The notes: a model not told the origin generated them from the letters alone. A DNA stretch of 64,000 bases from an uncultured Desulfobacter sp. (GCF_963664415.1 NZ_OY761445.1:2630501-2694500), one strand, 5' to 3'; positions 26,174 to 35,245 are shown, counted from the first letter of the stretch. Numbers and translations: made by a program.

Positions 26174-26989
26174 ATGTCACAAACGATCACCATTGAAAAA
26201 GGCAATGTCCAGGAAACACTTTTGCTGCCGTTATGGGGCAGGGCTTTTGAGACACAAAAAGAAAACCCGCGCTTAATTGACAGAAAGGCTGTGCAGATCA
26301 TTGAAAAAATTGATTACGATTTTTCAGATATTGAAAAAACCCAATCCATGTCCCAGCATGGATGGGTAGCGCGTAGCCTGCATACGGACACAATGGCTTT
26401 TAATTTCATAAAAAAACATCCTGAAGCGGCCATTGTTAATATCGGCTGCGGGCTGGACACTACCTTCAGCCGCATTGATAACGGTAAAATCATGTTTTAC
26501 GAGCTTGACCTGCCGGATGTGATTGACCTTAGAAAAAATTTTTATGAAGACAGTGCCAGGCACATAGGCATTGCGTCTTCATTTTTGGATACTGAATGGT
26601 TTGGGCAGATAACCGTCCGGGATGGGCTGCTTTTTCTGGCAGGAGGCGTCTTTTATTATTTCGAGGAAGAACAGATCAAAAAATTTTTCATTCAGGCGGC
26701 AGACTATTTTGGGCAGTGTGATTTTTTCTTTGATTCGCTGTCGCCCACAGGAATGAAGATTGCGAAAAAGCAGATATTAAAAAAGGGGGGCATGGGCATG
26801 GCCCTGGAAGGCGGATGGGGACTCAAATCGATAAAAAACCTTGAGACGTGGGACCCAAGAATCAAAGTTGTCAATTCAATATCCATGTCCAAAGGAATGA
26901 AAAAAGGGGTCCCATTGCTGAAAAAACTGATGCTGACCATACCGGATATGCTTGGCGTATGTTCGATGGTGCATATGAGAATCGCATAG
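26174..26989 (+). CDS. LCM-type SAM-dependent methyltransferase
   Basis: This 271-aa protein starts at an ATG after AAGGAGAAC. It follows the leucine-carboxyl-methyltransferase (LCM/PPM1) pattern: LPLWGRAFETQKENPRLIDR at the start, the SAM motif AAIVNIGCGLDTTFSR at about residue 90, YELDLPDVIDLRK, and LFLAGGVFYYFEEEQIKKFF. Bacterial members methylate small molecules in secondary metabolism. Its place between a TonB receptor and ABC exporter genes suggests a role in metal-chelator processing, but the substrate is unknown. Confidence 0.85.
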   Translation: MSQTITIEKGNVQETLLLPLWGRAFETQKENPRLIDRKAVQIIEKIDYDFSDIEKTQSMSQHGWVARSLHTDTMAFNFIKKHPEAAIVNIGCGLDTTFSRIDNGKIMFYELDLPDVIDLRKNFYEDSARHIGIASSFLDTEWFGQITVRDGLLFLAGGVFYYFEEEQIKKFFIQAADYFGQCDFFFDSLSPTGMKIAKKQILKKGGMGMALEGGWGLKSIKNLETWDPRIKVVNSISMSKGMKKGVPLLKKLMLTIPDMLGVCSMVHMRIA

Positions 26990-27004
26990 CACAAGGGGTT
27001 AATC

Positions 27005-27691
27005 ATGTCAGACCAAAACTGCGAAAGGTACGGCGGTTTATTCAGGATCATAAAACCGGTCAACAGATACATCTATAGCGCGATGGGGCTTGCCGCACTT
27101 GGATCAATGGCCACTGTCTCGACACTTTTAATGCTCTCACTTTTGGTGGCAGTACTGATACAAGGCAAAGAATGCCTGCTTTTTTGCGGTATATCATGGA
27201 CAAAGATCCAAGCGGTGACCTGGGTGTGTCTGTCGGGCGTTTTGGCTTTCTGCCTCACCATGGCCGGCTTCGGGGTTTCGCATCTGGCTGCTTTTAATCT
27301 GGAGAAAGACCTTCGTATCCGCCTTTCAAAGCATCTGGCCCGATTGCCGCTGGGGTTTATTATTACCACAGGAACAGGCGCGCTCAAAAAGGTGATGCTC
27401 GAAGATGTGAAAAACCTGCACGCCTTTGTTGCGGACAGTACGCCGGCCATTGGACGCGGATATGCGGCGGCGCCGGTAACCCTGGTGATTCTGTTTATTA
27501 TTGACTGGCGGCTGGCCTGCATTGCACTGGGTGTGATGGCTATGGGGCTGTTGATTATGTGTATTGCCATGCGTGACAACAAGACCATACAAGAAAAGTA
27601 TGAAAAAAGTCAGAGTCAAATCAATACGGCTGTGATTGAATTCATTCAGGCCATGCCGGTGGTGCGGACCTTTGATGACGGTCCGCTTTGA
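27005..27691 (+). pseudogene. first ABC exporter, transmembrane domain only (truncated)
   Basis: The 228 codons encode the first transmembrane helices of an exporter-type ABC protein (FRIIKPVNRYIYSAMGLAAL; the coupling region DLRIRLSKHLARLPLGFI; FIEFIQ-like end). The frame ends at TGA where the membrane domain is joined, out of frame, to a nucleotide-binding domain that belongs much further along a normal protein. About 150 residues of transmembrane/linker sequence are missing. It is therefore a deleted copy of a YbtP/IrtA-like half-transporter and presumably inactive. Confidence 0.8.
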
Positions 27692-29002
27692 CGGTGTTAC
27701 CTTTGGGTATGAAAGCCGCAATGAAAATGCACTGACTGACGTGAATTTTGTGGTTGAACCCGGAACGGCAACGGCACTGGTGGGCCCCAGTGGCGCGGGT
27801 AAAAGTACTGTTGCCAGGCTTTTGCCCCGTTTCTGGGATGTAACAAAGGGTGCGATTACCATCGGCGGTATTGACATTCGCCAAATGGACAATGAAGTTT
27901 TGATGAATACAGTTACCTTTGTATTCCAGGACACCTTTCTTTTTCATGACACCCTGGCGTATACGATGCAGGGACTGGCTTATTTGAGCATCTACGGCGT
28001 TATGGCAGCACTTTTCTCATCTTTTGCCGGTGCCGGGGCATGGCATGCCTGGAGCTGGCTTGGTTTAATGGCCATATTTGTTCTGATCAACGTTTTTGCG
28101 CGCTGGTTTGCCCATGATTTTGAGTATACGGACATCACGGCAAACATCACGCATAATTTGCGCGCAAAACTGGGAAAAAAACTTCGAACCATGCCCCTTG
28201 AGGTGCTGGGCAGCTATAAAACCGGAGATCTTAATTCCAGTCTGTCCAGCAATGTCGATGAAAGCGTTCTGGTGCTGGGAATGGTCTCCGGCATGTTTAT
28301 CGAAGTCGTTCTTACGCCGGTGGTCGTAGTTGCCGGTATGTTTTTCATCGACTGGCGGATGGCAGTGCTTTTGATGATCATCATGCCCCTTGCCATTCCC
28401 CTGTACCGCAGAAAACGAAAAAGCGGTATTCGTGAAAAAACAAAAAAGGTACAAGCCAACAGTGCTCTGGAGTCGGACATCATAGAATACATCCAGGGGC
28501 TTGCTGTTTTACGCACCACGAATCAAACCGGGAAAAAGGCCCAACGTCTTTACAAGGGCATTATCAATGTCAGGGACCTTCAACGCTCTTCAATATGGGG
28601 TACAATGGTCAATATGGTCATGGCTGACATGCTTATTTTGTTTGCACTGATCGTCATCGCCATATTGGGATGTTTCTGGGTCGGGAACGGAACCATGGGG
28701 ATCGCTGCCATAGCCTCGCTGCTTGTCATTATTTCACGGTTAATGGAGCCCTTGTCACTGTTCCTGGCTGTTACTTCGGTTGTGGATACCATGAGTGCCG
28801 GCTTTACGCGTGTCAAAACCATCTTAGAAAAATCACCGCTTAAGGTGGTAAGCCCCCAAAGCAAAGCGAAAGGCTTTGAAATCGTTTTCAACAATGTGGA
28901 ATTTACCTACCATGGCCAAAGGGAAAAGGCCCTTAAAAAATGTACCATCAAGATACCCGGACAGGCCATGACTGCTATCGTAGGCCCTTCAGGATCAGGT
29001 AA
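27675..29002 (+). pseudogene. fused ABC exporter remnants (partial NBD1 plus TMD2 and start of NBD2)
   Basis: From the ATG at 27675 the frame encodes the first half of a nucleotide-binding domain, with Walker A ALVGPSGAGKSTVARLLPRF and the Q-loop TFVFQDTFLFHDTL. Signature and Walker B motifs are absent. At about 27972 it jumps in frame to a second transmembrane domain (GLAYLSIYGVMAALFSSFAG onward). The second ATPase domain then starts (FNNVEFTYHGQREKALKKCT) and breaks off in Walker A, GPSGSG, where an IS1634-type element is inserted. Two half-transporters were thus collapsed by deletion and then interrupted. Confidence 0.85.
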
Positions 29003-29026
29003 CGTACATTCCGCACTCAATTTTAT

Positions 29027-30919
29027 CTCCTGTTCGACAGCCGTAGGTATACGAAATCCGGAAAGCCCTATCAATAAAGAGATACAGCTATCCCTCTAAA
29101 ATGGCGTAGTGCCTACATATTTTAAGTGTTTATCCTATGGACTTGATTTTCGCAGGAAGTTTTATGTTTAATTTTTTAAATAGGTTACGCTGATTTTGAG
29201 TGAGTTCTGTGTACTGTAGTACACGCCCATCTTTATGCAAAAATTCGCCTAAATGGAGCCGTTCCAGCTCGGCGCGGACCCTGGGCCAGCTCAAGCCGGT
29301 CTCCAGCTCGGTAATCCGCACCAGGAGCAGGGCCAGCCAGCACAGCAGGACATGAGAGCGGATGCGGTCGTTTTTGGTGTGGTAGACAGGCCGGAGGGAC
29401 AGGGTGGACTTTAAAGTGCGGAACGCGCGCTCGACTTCCATGAGTTGTTTGTAGCCAAGGGCGATATCCTCAGCCGACAGGCTTTTGTCGCTTGTGCTCA
29501 AAAGATATTTGCCGTCCAGCTTTTCCGCCTGCTTAATCTTAGCCTTATCCACCGTCAGCTTGCCTGACTTCAGTTCCTTGAGGTATCTGCCCATGGACCG
29601 GTGTGCCAGGAGAGCATATTTGGATTTGAGATATGCTTTGCCGGACCGTTTGTTCAGTGCCGCCAGCTCCGTTTCGATCCGCTCCAGGTTCCTTGCCCTG
29701 ACATGTTTGTCGTGTTCAGCCTGTTCTGGGTTGTAAGCGATGACGAACCGGCGCCTGCCGCTGCCCTCACCGACAAAGACCTCTTTGATATGGAGATTGT
29801 CGTTGACCTTTTTGAACCGCCCACCCCGGTTCAGGGCTTCTTCATTTACATTGGGGCCCCTCAACTTTTCACCAAGGATGTACTGTCCCCCGGCTCTTTG
29901 GAGGTTTTTTCGATTCTCTTCGCTGGTCATGCCACGGTCCATGGCCCAAATCACGTTGCCAAGCCGCCAGTCGTTCAAATCCTTTTGAACGGTATCGACG
30001 CACTTGGCGTCATTTTGGTTGCCCGGCAGAACCCAGCAACGGACCGGGATACCTTCCCGTGTCACGGCCAGGCCAATGGTGACTTGGGGCAGGTCATCTC
30101 TTTTGTGTTTAGATTTCCCAAAAGCAAGCAGCTCCGAGTCGTTGGTGTCTTCCATTTCAAAATAAGTGTTGGTTGTATCAAAGAAGATCAGGTCCACCGT
30201 GAGATTCAGCAGTTGAGCCGTTGTCCAGAACACCTTCTCTTGGATGGCCTCCGCATTCTTAAGCAGGAAGTCCATACTCCGGTAAAGGTGCTGAACCTTG
30301 ATCGGCGCCTCAATGTCCAGATGAACATCCTTGGCTACCCACTCTTCGACGGCAAGTTTGGAAGACGGAGCCAGTGCCCTGTTGGCCACCATTGCAAAAA
30401 TCGCATCCGAAATCGGCGCTTTGAACTCTGTGTGTTTCAATGCATTGGCAAGGCAGCGGTCAATCCCAATGCGTTCCCACAAGCCTTTGAGCAGCAGGGC
30501 TCCCCCTGCCGGCCTGCTGGATATGAACTTGAGCCCGGCGCTTTGGGCTTCAAGGTCCTGAATGTCTTCGGGGCTGATGAACCGGCTGAGGCTGCTGACT
30601 AAGCGCTTGAGGGCGGCTACGTCGAGTTGGTCCCGCCGCCCGAAGGAGTAGACGACCTCGGCTCGTGAATAGCCTTTTTCTGGATGACGAGTATTGTGGG
30701 CTAACTGAACATACTCGACCTCGGACCCATCTTTGTTTCTGCGTTTTATTGTGCGTACATACATGCCCATAGAAAAAGCATGTATCGTCATTAATGTCAA
30801 GCATAAACCAACAAGTCGTGTGCCTACAAGTTTTGGCGTCAGGAATCACATTCGAGCTGATTTTATTGGATATTTTGACAAAATTTTAAAAAAATGAACC
30901 TACAACTGTCGAACACAGG
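29027..30919 (-). mobile_element. IS1634-type element A, nested in element B
   Basis: The 1893-bp element is flanked by TTTAT (29022-29026 and 30920-30924). Inward from the ends the sequence is CTCCTGTTCGACAG on the left and CCTGTGTTCGACAG on the right, followed by related GTAGGT segments. The ends agree with the transposase coordinates. Confidence 0.82.
29130..30767 (-). CDS. IS1634-family transposase (element A)
   Basis: About 545 aa from MGMYVRTIKRRNKDG; an upstream in-frame start at 30800 is less likely. IS1634-type features are the LIFFDTTNTYFEME segment with the first catalytic Asp, VIWAMDRGMTSEENRKNL with the second, and a C-terminal YKQLMEVERAFRTLKSTLSL containing the catalytic Glu. 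No frameshift or internal stop is seen, so it may be active. It is unlike the element B transposase except for the general fold. Confidence 0.9.
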   Translation of the reverse strand, partial: GMYVRTIKRRNKDGSEVEYVQLAHNTRHPEKGYSRAEVVYSFGRRDQLDVAALKRLVSSLSRFISPEDIQDLEAQSAGLKFISSRPAGGALLLKGLWERIGIDRCLANALKHTEFKAPISDAIFAMVANRALAPSSKLAVEEWVAKDVHLDIEAPIKVQHLYRSMDFLLKNAEAIQEKVFWTTAQLLNLTVDLIFFDTTNTYFEMEDTNDSELLAFGKSKHKRDDLPQVTIGLAVTREGIPVRCWVLPGNQNDAKCVDTVQKDLNDWRLGNVIWAMDRGMTSEENRKNLQRAGGQYILGEKLRGPNVNEEALNRGGRFKKVNDNLHIKEVFVGEGSGRRRFVIAYNPEQAEHDKHVRARNLERIETELAALNKRSGKAYLKSKYALLAHRSMGRYLKELKSGKLTVDKAKIKQAEKLDGKYLLSTSDKSLSAEDIALGYKQLMEVERAFRTLKSTLSLRPVYHTKNDRIRSHVLLCWLALLLVRITELETGLSWPRVRAELERLHLGEFLHKDGRVLQYTELTQNQRNLFKKLNIKLPAKIKSIG

Positions 30920-30960
30920 TTTATGGTTCTTTGACAATTTATTCAGCGTTTGCACAGCTC

Positions 30961-32631
30961 TTACGGAACAAAAAAGCATTCCGGCGGGACGTCCAAGGCT
31001 CTAAGGTACTGCACTTGAGTATCATTTAGCGGCTTTGCTAATTTTCGTTGTCTTCCAACGGTTATAACTAATATGCTAAGAAACTTCGTAGTCATCATAA
31101 AGGCCGTCGGACTATTTGTGGGCTTTTTTTTCCAGCCAGGCAACCGTTTCCCCGTCTTTTTTACATGCAGCTTCAAGTTTCGTTCTATTAGCCGCCAGAG
31201 CAACAAAGAAAGCAGGAGAATTAGCCCAAGCGCTTCCACCCGTTTCGGCTTCTTCAGAAAGATGGCATTCACAATGGCTGGATCTTTCAGGAACCCGAAA
31301 TTTTTTTCGATCCCATCCTGTTCTTTGTAAAGCCTGAGGAGCTCGACTCCTGGCCACTCCTGTTCGTCAGCCTGGGCCGGAACGTTGGTTATGAGTACAA
31401 AACAGCCCGCTTCAAGTCTGATCTTTTCTGTTTTTTCTGGATCTTCTTCGACAGTTGCCTTCAGTTCATATTCAATGGATTTCGGCTTCCTGGCTTCCCC
31501 TTTTTTGGGACGTCCTTTGCCGTATTTGGGTACGTCAATGATCTCTGCTCGCAAGTTGTAAAGGCTTTTGTCTGCTGCTTTGACCAAAGTGCCGGCTGCC
31601 ACCTCTGCATCCGGGCGACATTTGAAGGGTTGGAGAGTCGCCTCTTTGATTTTCTTTTCCAGCTGGTCTTTGCTGGTTTTTAATATTCGGTCGATGCGTT
31701 TCTGACGCCTTTTATCATGGGCACTGGAGTGATATACAATGGCCCGGTAGGCCCCATCACCAATGGTAGCGGTTGTTTCATAATAACGATAGGATGCGGG
31801 CGGTTTCTTTTCGCTTTGGCTTTCGGCCAAAGCCCCAATATCAACCCAGTTGTCGGCTGCAACAGCCTGGGCAATGGCATGCTTACATTCATTGAAATTA
31901 GCTGGCAATCGGCTTAAAAAACGGATGCCGTTTCCCTCCGCAGCTATAAGATTATCTGTGGTCACAAAGGCTGAATCTGCAACATAAATGGAGGCACCGG
32001 GCTTGAACCCATGTTCGGCCATGTGTGATGAGATATGAGATAAAAGCTCATTGTTCAGGGTCTTGTCTGAAGCATTCCCGTCCTGGGTTTTTCCTATGAT
32101 CGGAATATTTCGGTCTACACACAACATGGACACCATGAACTGCTTCAAATCCGGACGTTTATCCTTGCTGTAACCGTAGGTGATATTCAATTGCGTATCG
32201 GGGTGATCTTCGTAAGCGCCAAAGACGGAGACAGAGGTCGTATCAAAGTGGTGGTGGCGCGTATCCAGTTTAAAACAACCAATGGCGTTTTGGGAAATCT
32301 GGGAAAATATCTTTTGAGTTCCAGTCTCAAAAAGTTTGTCCAATACCCGCCCCAGATTTGTGTCGTTAAATTTATCGGGGCTGATGGGTTTGCCAAAAAG
32401 CAACTCGGTATCCATTTCGTCGAAAGCTTCTTCAAGTCTGTACAAAGGAGTCCTTCCGGAGACCGTATCCATAATCATCCCAAGCACCGCATCACCTGGC
32501 GATAGATCCATTTTGCTATCTGTCATGGTATTGATCGTTTCAACCAGATTGATACGTTTGGCGTACTCTTTGAAAATCGGAAGAAATTTTACATCTGTGA
32601 AATTCCATTCCTCGGTACCTGGGATGTTCAT
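30961..32631 (-). CDS. IS1634-type transposase (element B)
   Basis: This 556-aa DDE transposase starts at MNIPGTEEWNFTDVKFLPIF after a GGGAG site. The N-terminus resembles the DUF4277 domain of IS1634-type transposases. The catalytic core includes HHFDTTSVSVFGAYED (D), ASIYVADSAFVTTDN (D) and LLRLYKEQDGIEKNFGFLKD (E), ending with an ECFFVP tail. The frame is intact although the element has been split near its end by element A, outside the gene. Confidence 0.88.
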   Translation of the reverse strand: MNIPGTEEWNFTDVKFLPIFKEYAKRINLVETINTMTDSKMDLSPGDAVLGMIMDTVSGRTPLYRLEEAFDEMDTELLFGKPISPDKFNDTNLGRVLDKLFETGTQKIFSQISQNAIGCFKLDTRHHHFDTTSVSVFGAYEDHPDTQLNITYGYSKDKRPDLKQFMVSMLCVDRNIPIIGKTQDGNASDKTLNNELLSHISSHMAEHGFKPGASIYVADSAFVTTDNLIAAEGNGIRFLSRLPANFNECKHAIAQAVAADNWVDIGALAESQSEKKPPASYRYYETTATIGDGAYRAIVYHSSAHDKRRQKRIDRILKTSKDQLEKKIKEATLQPFKCRPDAEVAAGTLVKAADKSLYNLRAEIIDVPKYGKGRPKKGEARKPKSIEYELKATVEEDPEKTEKIRLEAGCFVLITNVPAQADEQEWPGVELLRLYKEQDGIEKNFGFLKDPAIVNAIFLKKPKRVEALGLILLLSLLLWRLIERNLKLHVKKTGKRLPGWKKKPTNSPTAFMMTTKFLSILVITVGRQRKLAKPLNDTQVQYLRALDVPPECFFVP

Positions 32632-32823
32632 ATTTTGCTCCCTCTTCGTTTTGAGTTTTTTTTGGGGAGCACCATAAACTAAATAATTGGTGTTTGTCTA
32701 GACAAACTTTTTTTATTTATTATACTTTTGTGAAGTGTTTGAAAATCAGGTTAACATGTTGATTTTATATTATTTAAAATTGTATGTGTTTTGTCGATTG
32801 AAGGTGCGGAAAATACGAGGTAA

Positions 32824-33377
32824 GACCACGATTACCAGACTTATAATGCGCTATGCAGACCCCCAGACAGGTTTGATCATGATCGGCGGAACCAATATTC
32901 GCCAAATAAGCCAAAAAGAGCTTGAAAGCTATTTCGCAGTCGTTTTTCAGGACGTTTATCTCTTTGATGACAGTATTATGGAAAATATCCGTATGGCAAA
33001 ATCGGGGGCAACGGATGCGCAGGTTATCCAGGCAGCAAAAGCTGCCTGTTGCCACGAATTCATAAAACGTCTGCCTGATGGATACTATACCACCGTGGGC
33101 GATATCGGAGGAAGTCTTTCAGGCGGAGAACGCCAGCGCATAAGCATTGCCCGGGCCATACTTAAAGACGCCCCCATTGTTATTCTGGATGAACCTACGG
33201 CCGCCCTTGACACAGAAAGCGAAGTTGCCGTGCAAAAAGCCATTGAGAAACTGGTCAGGAATAAAACGGTTATTGTTGTCGCCCATCGGCTCTCAACAAT
33301 TGCAGGGGCGGACCAGATCCTTGTGATTGATGACGGAATGCTGATTGAAAGTGGAACATATGACTCTTTGCTGGAAA
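32824..33377 (+). pseudogene. second ABC exporter, continuation of the ATPase domain
   Basis: This segment resumes exactly where 29002 stopped: TTITRLIMRYADPQTGLIMI, then Q-loop YFAVVFQDVYLFDD, the signature LSGGERQRISIARA, Walker B IVILDEPTAALD and switch His VIVVAHRLST. The local open frame starts upstream in IS sequence at 32735 but that part is not ABC. It ends in DSLLE, where a 334-bp element has been inserted and supplies a premature stop. Confidence 0.88.
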
Positions 33378-33711
33378 CCTGAAAGTCGGATAAAGCGTAC
33401 ACTATTGCTCCATATTTTCAAAGCACACCAGTGTCAGCAAGCCGTTTTTGTATAGGACTTTCTGGTGTTTTCACTGCAAATGGTATCCATTTTAATGGGT
33501 GAAATACAGCTTCCGGTCGTTTCCACGCTGTTAACTGACGTGAGTTTTTCCGATTATTGCATAAAACCATACATAATCCGCCCTTAACATGTACGTATAA
33601 AAATTTTACACACACCTCAAAAATATGGTTTAAAATCCAATACTTTCGATTGGTTATCGCCAATAAGGTTGTGTTTCTGGCTTAAAATGTACGCTTTATC
33701 CGATTTTCAGG
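33378..33711. mobile_element. 334-bp MITE-like element inserted in the ABC gene end
   Basis: Ends are 24-bp inverted repeats with one mismatch (33378-33401, beginning CCTGAAAGTCGGATAAAGCG, and 33688-33711). It is flanked by CTGGAAA (33371-33377 and 33712-33718), a 7-bp target duplication. The interior has no transposase; a short minus-strand frame (33418-33663) may be a degraded remnant. Its first bases create the TGA that now ends the ABC reading frame. Confidence 0.85.
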
Positions 33712-33786
33712 CTGGAAAAGCATGGTAAATACCATGCCTTGTGGCAGGCACAACTGAACAGCAAAAAATGGCACATTGTCCGGTAG
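33712..33786 (+). pseudogene. original C-terminus of the second ABC exporter
   Basis: Directly after the MITE the ABC frame resumes: LEKHGKYHALWQAQ, then LNSKKWHIVR and TAG at 33784-33786. This is the usual tail of an exporter ABC subunit after the xxLLE motif. Joining 33377 to 33719 restores one continuous frame. Confidence 0.85.
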
Positions 33787-33797
33787 GCAAAACAGGA

Positions 33798-33812
33798 TTT
33801 TGCAACACAACC
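33798..33812. repeat. orphan IS6-type right end
   Basis: TTTTGCAACACAACC here is identical to the right terminus of the IS6 element (22833-22847) and in the same orientation. No transposase precedes it. It lies 12 bp after the original ABC stop codon. Confidence 0.55.
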
Positions 33813-33840
33813 ATAATATTTTCAACCTAAATGATTTGAT

Positions 33841-34212
33841 ATGGATATTGAAGTTTTAAGAAAATATGTTTCTATAATCCGCAAGGTTTTGGAGGCTCAC
33901 AATAAAGATATAAACGAAAATTTATTCGGCAAATTTCCATACGGTGCTTGCGGAAATACGACTGGATTTATGTCTGAATGGCTTCAATCGAAAGGATTTG
34001 AAAATATTAAATGTGTATGTGGCAATCAAGGGAAACAAACCCATTGTTGGATTGAGATAGATAGCATGATCATTGATAAGAGAGCAAAAGAATATCCGTA
34101 TGACTCTCTAAAGCAATTCACAGTTGATGCTACAGACTATAAAGGCGTTAAATGGAGTTGCCGATTTGTAGGGCTCTCTTTTTTGAAATTTGGACAAGCC
34201 CACATATTGTAG
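33841..34212 (+). CDS. small transglutaminase-like (papain-fold) protein
   Basis: This 123-aa protein shows a plausible Cys-His-Asp arrangement: FPYGACGNTTGFMSEWLQ (Cys ~39), KQTHCWIEIDS (His ~67) and MIIDKRAKEYPYD (Asp ~78), in the order and context used by transglutaminase-like peptidases and arylamine-acyltransferase relatives. It has no signal peptide. I do not recognise a named family. It stands alone between the ABC remnant and a toxin-antitoxin pair, with low GC, so it may be an effector or an immunity/accessory gene. Confidence 0.6.
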   Translation: MDIEVLRKYVSIIRKVLEAHNKDINENLFGKFPYGACGNTTGFMSEWLQSKGFENIKCVCGNQGKQTHCWIEIDSMIIDKRAKEYPYDSLKQFTVDATDYKGVKWSCRFVGLSFLKFGQAHIL

Positions 34213-34247
34213 TTAAATCGTCCTTGAAAAGATCCTGAGTGACAGGG

Positions 34248-34285
34248 AAAGTCTATGTTTTTTTCTAAAGTCTATGTTTTTTTCT
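34248..34285. repeat. 19-bp tandem duplication
   Basis: Two adjacent identical units AAAGTCTATGTTTTTTTCT (34248-34266 and 34267-34285) in the spacer between the small transglutaminase-like gene and the toxin-antitoxin pair. The T-tracts may act as terminators; otherwise no role is evident. Confidence 0.6.
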
Positions 34286-34354
34286 ATTGAAAAACAAGAC
34301 CAGTCCCATAAGTAGTCCTCACCTCAAACGTTCTATAAAAAGGCTCGTTGTGCT

Positions 34355-34675
34355 TTATGCTTTAAGTCTGTAATCAAGGATATTGGGAGATCTTTTAAGT
34401 AAATCAAGAAGAACCCTTGTGGAACCAGTTGGCTGTCTTTTACCCTGCTCCCACTGCCGTATTGAAGACGGGCTTACATTTAACAATTTGGCAAAAACCG
34501 TCTGACTTACGTTCAAGGTTTCCCTGATTTCTTTTATTTGGTGCGTAGATAGCTGTACTTCAGGAATGGTAACACCCAGTGAGTTTAACTCTTTTTCAGT
34601 AAAAGAGGTTTTAAATCCTGAATTCATTATATCCTGGACAGTTTCACCGATTGCTTTTTTAATTGAATCCCTCAT
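34355..34675 (-). CDS. HigA-type antitoxin, XRE family
   Basis: 106 aa from the ATG at 34675, which follows GGAGG and sits 1 nt after the toxin stop; a longer frame begins at 34693. The C-terminal helix-turn-helix (IKEIRETLNVSQTVFAKLLN, then SSIRQWEQGKRQPTG) is typical of antitoxins paired with RelE/HigB-type toxins. The N-terminal half should bind the toxin. Toxin gene first, antitoxin second is the HigBA order. It likely autorepresses the operon. Confidence 0.88.
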   Translation of the reverse strand: MRDSIKKAIGETVQDIMNSGFKTSFTEKELNSLGVTIPEVQLSTHQIKEIRETLNVSQTVFAKLLNVSPSSIRQWEQGKRQPTGSTRVLLDLLKRSPNILDYRLKA

Positions 34676-34676
34676 G

Positions 34677-35045
34677 TTATTCCTCCAAGTCAAACAAAAC
34701 GTTTTCGGCTATTAATTTTTCAATTTGACTGGCATCCATTATCATTAAATCTGAGCTCAGCTTTTTGAAATAATGTAACTCTGCCTTGTCTATATTGGCT
34801 CTTTCATTTTTGCCAAATCCATACAGAAATATAGTTTTGTCCTCTTTTTTATATGCAATTATTGTCCTGAATCCGGAACTTTTCCCTTTCCCCTCTCGGT
34901 TTACACGCACTTTAAACAGGTTGCTACCCAAACTTGCCGCAGAGAGCCCTTTTTCTAAATTTCCAATGGCTTCAATGAGATGATGATTCTCAAAACTCAT
35001 TTTCTTTGCCCATTTCTTAAACCATTTTGTGCATAATTTTTTCAT
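34677..35045 (-). CDS. RelE/HigB-like toxin (PF06296 type)
   Basis: This 122-aa protein starts MKKLCTKWFKKWAKKMSF. Its core reads NLEKGLSAASLGSNLFKVRV, GKGKSSGFRTIIAYKK and FLYGFGKNERANIDKAEL, the pattern of the PF06296 branch of RelE-fold toxins. These are usually ribosome-dependent mRNA interferases. Conserved Arg and Lys residues in GKSSGFRT and GKNERANI are present. It pairs with the XRE antitoxin immediately downstream and appears complete. Confidence 0.88.
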   Translation of the reverse strand: MKKLCTKWFKKWAKKMSFENHHLIEAIGNLEKGLSAASLGSNLFKVRVNREGKGKSSGFRTIIAYKKEDKTIFLYGFGKNERANIDKAELHYFKKLSSDLMIMDASQIEKLIAENVLFDLEE

Positions 35046-35245
35046 AAATAACTATAACTCTTTGTGATACACTTTTCAAGTATTTGTACACAACATCTTG
35101 ATGTGAAATTATGGTGAAGACAAATTGATAGAGCCGGATATATGAAACAGCAACAGCACTCAATTACAGGGACAGTCTACAGTATTTTGGAAGGATGAAT
35201 AATCAACCCAAACAGATAGAAGTCAACGCTTAAGACCACTGTCTC

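Larger units (their letters stand above)
29003..32817 (-). mobile_element. IS1634-type element B, interrupted by element A
   Basis: It is inserted in the Walker A codons of the second ABC gene and flanked by AGGTAA (28997-29002 and 32818-32823), a 6-bp target duplication. Its ends read inward CGTACATTCCGCAC on the left and CGTATTTTCCGCAC on the right (12 of 14 match). Without element A and its duplication it would be about 1.9 kb. Element A has landed 24 bp inside its left end. Confidence 0.85.

Noticed and set aside
29601..30602. 333-codon plus-strand frame opposite the element A transposase
   Set aside because: Antisense to an intact transposase gene; no recognisable protein features.
29109..30828. 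GTGCCTACA direct repeats as possible target duplication of element A
   Set aside because: The ends inside these repeats do not match each other, while TTTAT at 29022-29026 and 30920-30924 with TTCGACAG termini gives consistent borders.
33418..33663. Minus-strand 81-codon frame within the 334-bp MITE
   Set aside because: Too short for a transposase and without DDE motifs; treated as filler of the element.
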